A DNA stretch of 64,000 nt, taken from Rhizophagus irregularis (lineage: Eukaryota; Glomeromycota; Glomeromycetes; Glomerales; Glomeraceae). The notes under the pieces were generated by a model. It made no database searches. It worked only from the letters and a program-made list of their open reading frames with translations, and had not been told where the DNA came from. Location of the stretch: positions 5,270,001 to 5,334,000 of the forward strand of contig NC_089435.1 in NCBI RefSeq assembly GCF_026210795.1, given 5' to 3'. A program made the translations under genes and the position numbers. Each line of letters starts with the position of its first letter. The first letter of the stretch is position 1. Positions 10,820-22,782 of the stretch are shown here, piece after piece.

Positions 10820-11660
10820 TTTTTATCAAGCAACCCTATAAAAAGAAAAGAAATGTTAGTGACGTTTCTTTTTAAAGAAAATTAGCAACAAACATCTTTT
10901 TCTTCGGTTCTCCCTTACCTCAATTTCAAAATTCTGGTTGTGTCTTTAATTATTAAACCCTACGAAAAGAAAAAAAAATAAATTAATTAAATTTATCAAA
11001 AAAAAATAATGAAAATTTTCCGGTCCTCCCTTACCTCAATCCAGAATTCTGGTCATACTTTTCGTCTAGCAACTCTACAAAAACGAAAAAAAAAATAAAT
11101 TAGTGAAAATTATTTAAAAAAAGTAACAAAATCCCTTCCCGGTGGCCCTCCCTTATCTCAATTCCAGAAGTTTGGTCACGCTTTTCATTTGGCAACTCTA
11201 CAAAAATGAAAAAAAAATAAATTAGTTTGAAAATATTAAAAAAAAAAGCAATAAAAACCCTTCCTGGTCCTTCCTTACTTTAATTTCAAAAGTCCAGTCA
11301 TGCTTTTTTTCCGGCAACTCAACAAAAACAAAAAAAAATAAATTAGTTATTAAAAAAAATAACGAAAACCCTTCCTAGTCTTCCCTTATCTTGAGCTTTT
11401 CATCCGGTAACACTACAAAAATGAAAAAAAAATAAATTAAAAAAAAATAACAAAAATTCTTTCCGGTCCTTCTCTTACCTCAATTTCAAAAGTTCGGCCA
11501 TACTTTTCGTCCGGCAACTCTACAAAATCAAAAAAAAAAAATAAATTTATTAAAAAAACAACTTGCTGTCCAGTTTCTCCTTATCTACATGACTCCATTT
11601 TAAAAAGTTCAGTCATAATTTTTGTCTGGAAACTTCAATAAAAAAGAAAAAGAGATCATC
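10820..11660 (-). repeat. Intron-like tandem array 1 (about 8 units, minus strand)
   Basis: Read on the minus strand, each unit of about 110-120 bp has a T-rich tract ending TTTTTGTAG, then a segment of about 40-45 nt starting AGTTGCC and ending near CCGGACTTTTGAAATTGAG, then GTAAGR and an AT-rich spacer. Acceptor-like TAG sites correspond to CTACAAAAA on the plus strand at about 10955, 11075, 11200, 11410 and 11520. Some units have lost consensus (CAACAAAAAC at 11320). The same architecture recurs at 19640-20490, 36440-37995 and 52640-56050. Confidence 0.65.
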
Positions 11661-12192
11661 AGATGATTTGTATTACGCAATTCATTTGATAATCTGTGTC
11701 GGACTGGCAGACTATAATTGGTAAATCTGCAAATCTGCAAATATTCTGCAATTTTGTAAAGTACCGCAATAGGCTCCGGATAATTATAATAGAGGTCATA
11801 TACAAAATAAGTATAAAATTTTGTATTTTTAATTAAAAGGTTATATGAAAAAAACGTATATTTTAAGAAAATGTTATATGCAAAAATAGTATATTACAAA
11901 AATAGGTTATAGTAAAAAAAAGTATAAAATTTTAAATAAAAATTTAAGGTCATATATAAGCTTTATTATAAAAGGGTATATTCGAAAATAAAATGATTAA
12001 CGTATGCCATAAGTCAAATAATCAAAAAGATATAAATCAATAATCTGCGGATAATCAGTTAATCAGATATTACTTTAATTGTATTAAAAACATGAGTAAA
12101 ACGCGCATGTTAAATTAATAATAACGCGTATTTTATAATTTGAAAATAGCATCTTTTCTTTCTTTCTTATCATTTAAAATAAAACATCACAG

Positions 12193-15100
12193 GTGCTTAT
12201 TTCATTTTCCAATACGTTATAAAAAATGATAATAAAAGTGTTAATGAAAACCTTTTTAATATCAACAAATTTCTTTCCGTAAACCTTCCTCCCAATATTT
12301 ATACTGTTCAAAATTATGCTTCAGCTATTGATGTATCTAATATTTTTTCCATTACTTTTAATGCTCCTTTTGAAACTCTTCTTCCGTTAGCTAGAATTGA
12401 TACTGCTGCTGAAAAGATTCTTCATCTTCAATATCCATACTTAACTCCTGCAATAGTTTTTTCTGATGGAAATTGCTTATTAAATTCTCTCTCTTTAATT
12501 TTTACTGGAAACCAAACATCTGCATTACAATTTAGATTGGCCATGGTTATAGAATTAATGAAACATGCAGATTTCTATCTTAGTCAAAATTTTTTTGAAG
12601 AAGATTATTATTTTTCTGATGCAGCTTTAAATTCAGCTAAAAGTAATTCAAATACACAAGTTACATATAATAAAGAAAAAGAGTATATAAGTGAAATTCT
12701 CTATATGTCTAAATCACATCAGTTTTGTTCAATTATTGGAATTTATGGATTAGCATCAGTAATTCAAAGACCAATAATGTCAATATATCCACCAACCATT
12801 TTCCAATTGATTAGTACTTTATATCATAAATTAATCGAGCCACGAATTAAAGCTTATGACGAATATATTACAATAATGTGGACATCTTCAAATGGAAAAT
12901 AGAATATTAATAATCCTTTGCCATAAATGAATCATTTTGTTCTAATTTTTAAATTGAATTCATCATTTCCTTTTGTAAAATCTAAAAAAAAATGAGTGTG
13001 AACGCAAATTGGATGTTAAAATGCAAGATTCGCAACTTAACAATGAAGATAGTACAGAAAAGTGTGATGAAAAATATAAAAGTAACAATTTATTGGATGA
13101 TGATGGTAATGTATTATCAGATGATGGTGATAATGTATCATCAGATGATAATGGTAATATATTATCAGATGATGGTGATAATGTATTATCAGATAATGAT
13201 AACGATATATTACCATCAATATCATCTGATACATCAGATAACAAAAAAAAACCAAAAAATCAAGTTCATGCTAAGCAAAAACGAATAACCAAATTGGACC
13301 AAATTAAGGTAGTTCTATTTATTTTATTTAAATTAAATTTTATTTATTAATTAATTAATTAAAATTTAATTCTACTTAGAATAAAAATTTACAAAGACAT
13401 CCAATAGTTAATAAAATTATCACTCGTAATAAAGTTCAGCGTAAATGTGGAAAGATTATCAAGTTACACCAAGCTTATAACTCCCAAAATTTGGAAATAT
13501 ATAGTAAAACTGGTAGCTGTTTATTGATAAAAGGAACACATCCACTTACAGATTACTTTACTACGATTACTACAAAATCAGGAAATTCATATGTTAGATT
13601 AAGAGAAAAGAAACATGTAAAGTATTTGCAAAGAATTGGTGGAGTTATTCATTATGGTGGTGCACCACGTATTAAAATATTGGGAAAGGAGTTATTTCCA
13701 AAAAAATTTAAAAAAAACTTTAGTTGAAAAAGACTAACAAGTAAAGAAACAGCACAATTAGAAAATGAGTTAGCTGCAAGAGCAAAGTGGTATAATGACT
13801 TTAGTGCTGGTTGTATTCGAAGTATGGAATGTGAAATTCTAACAGTAAATAAAGAAAATATTTGTAATAAATGTATGGAATTAAATAGTGATAAAAATTT
13901 AAAGGTAATTACAAACTTACAATTTTAAAATTTATTAAAAAATTTTACATATTAATTTGTATATTTTATTTAAATTAGAATGTTATTATACGACCAATTC
14001 CACAAATAGAGAATCGGAAATTTATACCAAAATATTTGGTTAAAAAGAATCCTATCGTTAAATATTTAAAGGATTCTAGTCTCAATTAGAGATGCGATCC
14101 GAAATCCGAAAATTCGGATCATCCGCCAATCCATCCGATCCGAACGGATAATGGATGCATCCGGATGGATTAAGGATATCCGTTTTAATCCGAAACAGCA
14201 TCCAATGATCGTAGAGAGATGCACAATAGCTCATTCGAATCGTCGTAATGAGACGATTTGAATGAGCTATTGTGCATCTCTGTACGATCACTGGATGCCG
14301 AGATATTCGGCAAAACGTCAAACATCGGCATTTTCATTTTACGATTATGCAAAATTTTACGTTGCCGAATATCTCGGCATCCAGTGATCGTACAGAGATG
14401 CACAATAGCTCATTCGAATCGTCTCAATGCAACGAATCGAATGAGCTATAGTGCATCCCTGTACGATCGTTGGATGCCGAGATATTCGGCAAAATGTCAA
14501 AAATCGGCATTTTTTATTTATGATACTACCGATTTTTGACGGTTTGCCGAATATCTCGGCATCCAACGATCGTACAGGGATGTACAATAGCTCATTCGAT
14601 TCGTTGCATTGAGACGATTCGAATGAGCTATTGTGCATCTCTGTACGATCACTGGATGCCGAGATATTCGGCAAAACGTAAAATTTTGCATGATCGTAAA
14701 ATAAAAATGCCGATGTTTCACGTTTTGCCAATTATCTCGGCATCCAGTGATCGTACAGAGATGTATTATAGCTCATTCGATTCGTCTAAATGCAACGATT
14801 CGAATGAGCTATAGTGCATCTCTATACGATCGTTGGATGCAAAGATACCCAAAAATTTGAAGTTAATCCGGATTATCCGGATTTAATCCTATGATAATCC
14901 GGATTGATCCGTGCGGATCACGGATTGTAAAATTTCATCCGGATCGCATCTCTAGTCTCAATGAACTCTATTATTCAATAGATTTAGCACAAGATTCTGA
15001 CTCATCATTTTGGGTAATATTAGCAGAAAAAAGACGCCAAGGAGTATTTAAAAATAAAAAAATTTTTGAAGGGTTATGTAAAATAATGGTAGAAATAGCA

Positions 15101-18100
15101 GATCGTGAATAGAGAAATAAAGGAAATCAAAATTTAAAATATCCAGAAAATTTTGCAAATTTTACAACTATTTTAGCATCATTTGGAATAAGAGAATATG
15201 AAATGTTTAAACAAAATTTAGCTAAACAAACACTTCGTAATATTAGGTAAATATTTTATTATATATTAATATTGATTATTAATCTAACCAAATTAAATTT
15301 ACATTACGCCTTTTTAGATTACATCATGCACAATCAGATGAATCAATTAGTAATACAGATATTTGTTATGAAAATATGATGCGATTTAAAAAATTTGCTG
15401 ATTCATTAAATTATAACGGACCTGTTGCCACCATGACGGATAATACGAAATTAAAAGAAAGTCTTAGTTATTCAGCAACTTTAGGTTGTGTTATTGGATC
15501 AACCTTATCAGTTTCTGAAACAAAAGTATCAAATTATGAAGAAGTTATTACAATCATTGATAAAATAAAGGTTGAAAATACTATAGCAAAACAAGTTCAA
15601 ATTTATTTACTTCAGGTATTTGTTTTTAATGGTGCAATTTATTTCAATTCTACATTTTTAAATTTTAAATATTACTAATATCTAAATTTTTTTTAGATTC
15701 CCTTACCCAAAATTCCACCGATAGTTATTGGTTTAATTCCAAATAATAATAAAGAAAAAGCTGCTGATATTTTTGCTTATCATCAAAAAGTTTTACAATA
15801 TGCAGCGCAATTGAAGATTAATATTGTATCATTTGGTTCAGATGGAGCAGCAAATGAATTCAATGCACAATTAATGTTAATGAGTACATCAACTACTGAA
15901 AATATTATTTTTGAAGATCAATTGTACAATATAAAGTTTAAATGTCCTGTTTTTCCTGGAATCGGCCCAGAAATTCGTATCTAAGATGCTAAACATGGAA
16001 AAAAGAGTGAGAGAAATGCATTATTTTCTGGTGCTAGATTGCTTACTTTAGGAACTGGAATAGCAAGATATGATCAAATACTTACACTTAGTAAAATGTC
16101 TGATAGTGTACTTTATATATGTGATGTTGAAAATACTGATCGGTAGGATGATGGTGTGGCCTATCAAATTTTTTGTTCAGCATTTTTAGAACAAGTATAT
16201 GATCAAAATGGTTCACAAGATCCTAATAAACATGGTTTATTTATTTATCTTTTTGTAATTGGTGAATAATTTTAATTAATTGATTGATTACTTATTTATT
16301 TATAATTATTAAACTAATATAAATATATAAATTTAATTTTTTAGGTGAGTTGATTGATGCATATCAAAATCATACTATTTCACATAAAGAAAAGTGCCGA
16401 ATGGTTATGTTAGCTTATTTTTTTCTTTATATGTGGAATAATCATATTGAGCAAATTCAAAAAGATCATCCAGATATTATTGATATAAGAAAAAACTTTC
16501 TTGCGCCTCAAACATTTAAAATACTTATCAGTTTAGCAGAATCGTTGGTGAATTTCTGTTAGTAAATTTATATTTATTAAATATATATTATAATGAAATT
16601 TATAATTTTTTAAAGATTTTACTAATATTGGCATATCGAGATTATTATCCAACTGTTCCGTTATGCACATGGATTCACAGTTCAGAACTATATGAACATT
16701 TTTTTGGATTAAGTTGACAACTACGTAATGATTTTACTTTTGGAAATCTGATAAAAATAATTCCAAAAATTAATCATATGTTTCATATTTATACTGATGT
16801 ATCTTTAGCAAAGATATACAGTGAAAAAACTTCAGCAGAAGGTAATTAGTTTAATTAACATATTTTTATTTATAATATATCTGATATACTTATTTATTGG
16901 TTTATTTAATATTAGGTTATATAGTGAATTATTATGAAGATACCATAGCTGATAATATTGGTAATTTATTAGCATATCCCACAAATGAAGAAATGCATTT
17001 AATTATTCATGAATCTCATGAACAGGCAATTGCATTTGCTCAAATTCTAGAATTTGTTGGGTACAATTGTACAAAAATCTTTTTTACGGTAGATCATTTA
17101 ATACATATATATTATTTTATGAAAACGATATACTAGATGAAAATTTAAATCAGGATGACGATAAAATGGAAAAAGCTGATAATTCTGAATCAGATGAAAT
17201 TAGCAAGGCTGCAGATTTGGTTAACATATGTAATATTAATATTTTTAATTCGGGAGATGATGATAATTTAATTATAAAACAAAGTCAGGCAGAAATAAAT
17301 TTAATGTATAATCAATCAGATAAAATAATTACTCAAGATGATGAAACAACATTTCAAACCGGAATTATATTATCATCAGGTAAATTAGATATTAAAATTT
17401 TAGTATTACAGCGCCGTAAACATGAATCTTATTCTAGTCAAAGAATGGAGAGAATTCAAGTGACACAAAGATTTCAAACGGAATTAAATTTTAATCCTAA
17501 TAAGGTTAATAATATTATAGCTTTGAATCAAAATAATGGTGCGAGATCTAGAATTTTAAGAGTAAAGAGATGGCAAAGTAGAAATCGTTTAGAAACATTA
17601 GAAAGAATACTTCATGCTCCAGGTAATAAATTTTTACAATTTATTAAATTTATTACTAAATATATATTTATTAAATTTAATTTATTTTTTAGCCTTGCCA
17701 AGAATTTGCGTTGCAAACATTACTCCAGAAGATCCTGCCAAAAGTGGTGGTTATGCATTTGCTCTTCTAGGGTCAAAAATTTATCTCGTCCGGTTCTTGG
17801 CAATATATCGTCAATCATCAAATTACTATTCTTATGTTGATGATAATGTTACTTGTATTGATTCACTTTCCTATATTTCTGTATGTGTTTATGAAGAAAG
17901 AGTACCAAATATTTTTGGATGTTTTTCAATAGCCAGTCCTAAATATATCTTATACTCGCACATTTCTAGCAATTCCATCATTTATTATCTAGGAAATTGC
18001 GAAACATGTAAAGAAAATATGGGATTTATTATAGTTGGAAAAAGAGAAATGGAAATTTATAATTTTTTTAATTCAGTAAAAGACAAATTACAATTAATAT

Positions 18101-18111
18101 TAAATAAATAA
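12193..18111 (+). pseudogene. OTU-type protease plus RNase H-fold DDE transposase relic
   Basis: Multi-exon reading on the plus strand with several in-frame stops. The first part, from 12193 (after CACAG) to 12902, contains SDGNCLLNSLS, the Asp-Gly-Asn-Cys signature of OTU/vertnin-like cysteine-protease domains, and RPIMSIYPP. Next is an acidic repeat (DDDGNVLSDDGDNVSSDD, about 13080-13250). Then comes a transposase-like body: FGSDGAANEFNAQ (15836), DAKHGKKSERNALFSGARLL (15988), then SELYEHFFGL (16678), which could supply Asp, Asp and Glu of a DDE site. The tail (17500-18111) has RSRILRVKRWQSRNRLETLE and ends KDKLQLILNK. Stops at 13725-13727, 15110-15112, 15982-15984, 16144-16146 and 16717-16719. 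A MITE (14087-14954) splits it after KYLKDSSL; removing it restores NELYYSIDLAQD. P-element/Kolobok-type is the likeliest class; this is inference. Confidence 0.65.
14087..14954. mobile_element. 868-bp MITE built from stacked palindromes, 8-bp TSD GTCTCAAT
   Basis: Ends TAGAGATGCGATCC and its exact inverse. Perfect duplication GTCTCAAT at 14079-14086 and 14955-14962. The interior repeats two palindromes alternately. One is built on GATGCACAATAGCTCATTCG with a centre at ATCGTC..GACGAT. The other is built on GGATGCCGAGATATTCGGCA facing its inverse across a GTAAAATTTTGCATGAT or GACATTTTTGATG spacer. About three rounds fit in 14200-14850. It sits in the relic gene at 12193-18111. The ends are CGGAT/ATCCG rich. 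No protein is encoded, though the palindromes create short ORFs on both strands. Confidence 0.88.
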
Positions 18112-18565
18112 ATGACAAAATTTTAATGCAAATATATATTTAAGTCATATGACAAAAAAGTATATTTTAATGTTATATAAAGGTTATAGGATAAAAGCGT
18201 ATAATAAAATGGTTAAATTTATGTATATTTTTTTTGAATTTTTATTAGTATCATGGATATGACCTCTATTATAATTATCTGAGGTCCTACCGCAATTGTA
18301 CTGCAATTGAATTGCGGTACTTTAGATCATTTGCGGAATTGCGAAATATTTGCGGAATTGCAAATAATTGCGAATTGCAGATTTGCAGATATTTAGACTT
18401 CAAAATCCGCAATGTTCTGCAATACCGCAAATCGCAATTATTCTGCAATTGCCTATTTGCAGCGTCATCCTTATCTATGACATATAATGTATTATCTTTA
18501 TTTTTCAATTTACATTTAAAAGGCTTATTATAAACTGGTAATTCTGAAAGTCCTAATTCATTTAC

Positions 18566-19186
18566 TAGTGTTGTTATCAGCCCGGTTCGGTCCGACTTGA
18601 AGCTAAAGTCAAGTCGCGCTGATAAAAAGTTAAGCCGAACCAAGCCGAACTGAATCGACTTGAAAACTCAAGTCAAACCAAGCCGAACCGTGTTGTGGCG
18701 GGCCAATGGGGCCGATTGACACTGCAATATCACGTGACATTACACAAAATTCCAAAAAAGGAAATTTTATTATCCACGAAAATTGAAACTTTGAGTTACA
18801 CAAATTTCCAAAAAAGGAAATTTACATGCAGATCATTTAATTCCGGCTGGAATTAAAGGTCTATTAATTCGGCAGAAATATGTATGTTACACGAAATTCC
18901 AAAAAAAGGCAATTTTATTTTTTACGAAAATTAAAATTTTGGATTACATGATATTCCAAAATAGGAAATTTATGTGTAGATCATTTAATTCCGGCTGAAA
19001 TTAGGATTTATATCCCATCGGCTCCATCGGTCCCATCAGCCCGCTGCAACTCAAGTCGAACCAAGTCGCGACTTGAAATTATCAAGTCGAACCAAACCGA
19101 TTCGGCTTTAAGCTAGAAGTCAAGCCGAATTGATCCCATCAGCCCGGTTTGGCCCGGTTCAGCTTGACTTGGACTTAACAACACTA
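18566..19186. mobile_element. TAGTGTTGTTA-ended TIR element, 8-bp TSD TCATTTAC
   Basis: 621 bp. Ends TAGTGTTGTTA and its inverse, continuing through CAGCCCGGTTCGG-type sequence in inverted copies. Flanks TCATTTAC at 18558-18565 and 19187-19194 are identical. Subterminal AAGTCAAGTCGG/CCGAACCAAGCCGA repeats occur in both orientations. The middle carries two imperfect copies of a TTACACAAATTCCAAAAAAGG...TCATTTAATTCCGGC unit. No ORF of its own. Confidence 0.88.
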
Positions 19187-19194
19187 TCATTTAC

Positions 19195-19640
19195 TCTTTT
19201 TTACTGAAATATTCAAATCTAAAATAATATCTTAACGATATCATTATGAGATCATAACAATTTTATGATGATTTTCTAAAATGATAACATATTGATATAG
19301 TTACGACTCTCTTAACAATAACGTAATAATTAAAGTTGCTTGCCAAAATTAAAGAGTTTCAACATGTCAAAATAGTCAAAACTATTTCGACATTTTGACA
19401 ATGGCCTTCTGATTTGTCGAAATGCCGTAATAATTTTAATATATCAAAATCGTTTTGGCATTTTGACATAGTATATCATATGATATACATATAGTTTCAG
19501 CATTACTCTATTCGGTTAGGATTGGTCAATTATACTGATCATCAATAATCAATATATAAAAAAAAATTTTTTTTTTTATTTTTGTTATTTTTGTATAGAC
19601 ACTGAACTGGATAAACTTGGACATGGATAAATTTGGACAT
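19195..19640. other. AT-rich spacer with AAAATGCCGTAA/TTTTGACAT repeats
   Basis: Short inverted motifs around TGTCAAAATAGTCAAAACTA and TTTTGGCATTTTGACA (19360-19470) suggest another small degraded element. No gene seen. Confidence 0.35.
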
Positions 19641-20490
19641 GGATAACATGGACATTAAGATAAGTGGGTATTCTTTTTTAAATTTATTATAACTTAAGAA
19701 ACATTTTCTAACGAAAAATGAAATATTATAGGGATACCAGTTTTCTTGGAATTGATGAAACTGGAATTTACATACAGACGGATAGGTAAAAAGAAGGTTT
19801 TTTTAAAAAAATTTTAATGTTTTAAGAAACGTTTTTAACGTTTCTTTTTTTCTTTTTTTTTGTTTGTAGGGATACCAGCTTCTTGGTATTGGACAGGACC
19901 CTGCTTACTTATAATAAAGGTCACCGTAGAAAATTAGCTCTTTACTAATAGTTTTTACCTTACTTTTTTCTTAAATTCTATTGGTTAATTAGCTAAAAAG
20001 GAAAAAAATCATAATAATGTAACATAAAATTTCCTTTTATAGTAGGATTTGCAAAGAATTTTATATATGATTTTTACCTTAAGCCTGAAGGTGACTTATC
20101 TTATAAGTAAGCAGTGTCCTTATTAGACTTAAAACGAAATGATACCTAAAAAAGAAAGGTTAAGTCTTTTTTTGTTGCTTCTTTCGTTTCTATACTAACT
20201 CGTTACTAATGTCTTTCTTTCTTTTTTAGATCTTTGTCTTTAGTATTTTAAGAACAAAGATTTGGTGAAAGGTGAGTGAAATGAAGGATTTTTTTAATTA
20301 TCTTTGGTTATAGAACGTTTACTAATGTTCTATATATTTTTTTGTAGTAATAACTTCTTAGAGACAAAATCAGTATTTGAACGTGAAATATAAATGTGGG
20401 TTTTACTTTTCTTTGGTTACAAAATGTTTGCTAACGTTTTTTCCTTATTTTTTTTGTAGTGACAACTTTTTGGAAATAAAATTGACATTT
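19640..20490 (+). repeat. Intron-like tandem array 2 (about 6-7 units, plus strand)
   Basis: Successive segments bounded by TAG acceptors after long T tracts and GTAAA/GTTAAG/GTGAGT donors. For example ATTATAG (19730) then GGATACCAG...GGATAG (about 50 nt) then GTAAAA; TTTTTAG (20229) then ATCTTTG...GTGAAAG (about 42 nt) then GTGAGT; TTTTTGTAG (20347) then about 50 nt. The T tracts are preceded by CTAACG/CTAATG inside GAAACGTTTNTAACGTTTC-like palindromes. One micro-exon is interrupted by the MITE at 19895-20120. Same design as the arrays at 10820-11660, 36440-37995 and 52640-56050. Confidence 0.65.
19895..20120. mobile_element. MITE family C, copy 3
   Basis: 226 bp, inverted relative to copies 1 and 2. 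Begins AGGACCCTGCTTACTTATAA and ends with the inverse of AGGACACTGCTTACTTATAA. Flanks TATTGGAC (19887-19894) and TATTAGAC (20121-20128), 7/8. It lies within a micro-exon of intron-like array 2. Confidence 0.88.
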
Positions 20491-20779
20491 ATGTCACAAT
20501 GTGTCCAAGGAGTTTTTATAAAAAAAATGTCATAATCTTATTTTATATATCACGAGAGTGATATTTTAATTTATAAGTATAAAGATAATGAGGGTTGCCT
20601 ATTATGAGATGTTTTATGTAATTTCAACGATAAATTTGTGTAATTTTAATTTATTTTAATCATTTCAGTTAGGAAAATTTTGCAATATTAATTAAATTAA
20701 AAATCGTCATCATTCCAAAAAATTTGTTTTTACAACATGTCATTTTTTGATAAAAAAAAATTTTTTTATTCTCTATAAA

Positions 20780-22700
20780 AATGATTACTAATAAACGCAA
20801 AGAAGGTTGTTCGCAGAATGAAGTATAGGAGCATTATACGCAAGGTGAGCATGATTCAGAAGGGCATGCAAATGGAACTTGTAAATTTTGTAAAAAAATT
20901 TTTAGCAGAAATAATGTGTCTACATTATAGAGACATATTGCAAACCATTATTCAAATGCCCCACCTCACTTAATTCAAAATTATCAAAAAGTATTTGAAG
21001 AGAAAGCAAACAATAATAATAAAAAAAGAAAATTTTCTAATCAAACATTTTTATATGATTATCACGATGCTGATGAATTACTTCAAAGAAGAATTGATAG
21101 AATCAACAGAGCTTTGTTAAAGTTCTTTGTATGTTATAAAATATCTTTTGTATAGTAGAATCACCATTTTTTACAGATTTTATCAATAAATTTAACATTG
21201 CATATGACCCTCCATTTCGGGAACTATTGGCCAATCGCTTATTTGAAGATGAATTAGGGAATGTTAATTCTAAAATTCATAAAGAATTGCAAATGTCAGA
21301 CAATTTAACACTAAGTATGTTACTTAAAAAAAATTTTTAATGAAAATCTGTTGATAACTTGATATATTTAATTTATATTTAATTTTTAATATTAGCTTTA
21401 GACAGGTGGTCATCTTCTAACTATAGATCTATATGGAATTTTACTATACTAACTCCAAATAGAAAAGAATATATATTTCAATTTTCTGATCTATTTAGTG
21501 ATTCACATACTGGGGAATATATTGCGGAAAAGAAGATGTTATCAATCGAGTTGGAGTATCAAAATTTTCAGCTATTGTCAGTGATAATGGATCTAATGTT
21601 CAAAAAGCACGTGAATTAACTGAAAAAAAATTTCCAAACATAATAAATGTTCGATGCATTTCACACTATATAAACTTAATGTTATGTGACATAGTTCAAC
21701 ATCCATTCGCTAATAAACTCCTAAAAAAAGTGAATATTTTAGTAACATTCTTTAGAAATAATACTAAAGCAGGTAAAAATATTTTAAACTTAAATGTAAT
21801 AATTTATTTTATCACTTGGCTACTAATTGGTATTTAGGATTTTTTTTGCCAGTTATAAACTGGCAGACTAATTAGTATATCTAGGATGATAAAAAAGTTA
21901 TTTACTGATCTAGTTTAATATATAAATGGGTTTCGGATGATAACCCATTTATATACTACTAGATTAGTAAATAACTAATACTTAATAATTGCTAAATTGA
22001 ATTTTTTTTTTTTTACAAAAAAAAATTACTGTAGATGCTAAGTTCTAGGAACTTTTAAATACAATGAATATTAAAGGTGGCGTGATCGTGCTTTACTGCA
22101 AAATAAGGTAGACGACTGCTTATAAAAGCATTGATGATATTTTGAAAGTGAAAGCTGTTCTAGAAAATATAAGTAAAACTAATTTTATTATTTATACTAT
22201 TATTATATGAATAATAAATTTTTCTATAGATGGCAGCCAACCACTCAGATTTATTAACAAATGATAAAATTAAACCTATCATTTGTTCGTGAAATTTTTT
22301 TAATGAGTTGAAGGTTCTTGGATTTGTTCAAAATCCATTGTGTAAAGCTGTGTTAGCATTAGAAAGGAGAGAAGCTGATTTAAGCGATTGTTACTTAGAA
22401 TTAGCTTGAATTTCTCTTGCAATAAAAAAATTACCACGTCAAGTTTATTCAGAATTTCATAATTATTGTATTGAAAAAATTAATGCACGTTTCAATGAAT
22501 TTGATGATAATGATTACTTGCTGGCATTTTTTTTGAACCCTCTTTTCCAAGGTATTGATTTATTTATTTATTTTATTTATTATTATTTTGACTCACTATA
22601 ATAATTAAATAATACTAAAATTAAATATATTTAATTAGCCGAACCTCTAAAACATGGAATTTAGACACAAATAGTTAAATATGCTAACATATCAAATATA
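20780..22700 (+). pseudogene. Second hAT transposase relic with BED finger
   Basis: Starts MITNKRKEGC, with a BED finger (CKFCKKIFSRNNV...RHIANHY). It continues with IDRINRALLKFF, SPFFTDFINKFN, LDRWSSSNYRSIWNF, AIVSDNGSNVQKAREL, CISHYINLMLCDIVQ and LTNDKIKPII. It aligns piece by piece with the hAT gene at 476-2476 but has in-frame stops (20825, 20930, 22051) and at least one frameshift near 21530. The frame is lost after AFFLNPLFQG (22550); the C-terminal dimerisation block is not found. The LTR retrotransposon at 22783 inserted just downstream, in a CACATATCGGGTACCGA context typical of hAT-flanking repeats in this window. Confidence 0.75.
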
Positions 22701-22782
22701 CCTAAAAATTGGATTCCTGATATTTAAACGATTAGTCACTAATATGTAACACTGAATCAATCTTACACATATCGGGTACCGA

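Larger units (their letters stand above)
11776..18263. mobile_element. Nested TIR unit carrying the OTU/DDE gene
   Basis: GATAATTATAATAGAGGTCA at the left (from 11776) has its inverse at the right (ending at 18263). Both borders then show similar AAGTATA/AAAGGTTATA.. (left) and AAAGGTTATAGGATAAAAGCGT.. (right) runs. The gene at 12193-18111 fills the interior. The target duplication is not clear (AGGCTCC at the left, AGGTCCT at the right). It may be an autonomous element that jumped into the larger 10497-18473 element, or inner ends of that element. Confidence 0.55.
10497..18473. mobile_element. 7,977-bp composite TIR element, perfect 8-bp TSD TCTATGAC
   Basis: Ends TAAGGATGGGCC and the inverse of TAAGGATGACGC. 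Just inside both ends lie clusters of TTGCAGATTT/AATCTGCAA/TTGCGG motifs (10530-10590, 11640-11770 and 18290-18460), like hAT subterminal binding sites. TCTATGAC occurs at 10489-10496 and 18474-18481. The host frame on the minus strand is restored when the element and one duplication are removed. The cargo is an intron-like array (10820-11660) and a nested TIR unit (about 11776-18263) with a decayed OTU/DDE gene. TIRs are only 8-9 bp, so the borders rest mainly on the duplication and the restored host frame. Confidence 0.75.
10350..18565 (-). pseudogene. Small unidentified ORF split by a 7,977-bp element
   Basis: On the minus strand an open frame runs from 18565 (TLVNELGLSELPVYNKPFKC... LYVID) into the target duplication. 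It continues without a frame change on the other side of the insertion from 10488 (ELYAKGFIVLNFQLQKI...) to the stop at 10352-10350, about 77 codons in all. A second element (18566-19186) interrupts it at its other end, also with a perfect 8-bp duplication; beyond that the frame meets TAA after a TTTCAG. The restored frame across the 8-kb insertion is the best evidence that this was a gene. The family is not recognised. Confidence 0.55.

Noticed and set aside
12963-13350. Overlapping Asp/Ser, Met/Ile and Tyr/His repeat ORFs in several frames
   Set aside because: All come from one GATGATGGTAAT-type repeat; only the acidic frame fits the surrounding OTU/transposase relic.
14082-14814. Overlapping ORFs on both strands with repeated SHRHPVIVQRCTIAHS-like text
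   Set aside because: Produced by the palindromic repeats of the MITE at 14087-14954; inverted copies read the same on both strands.
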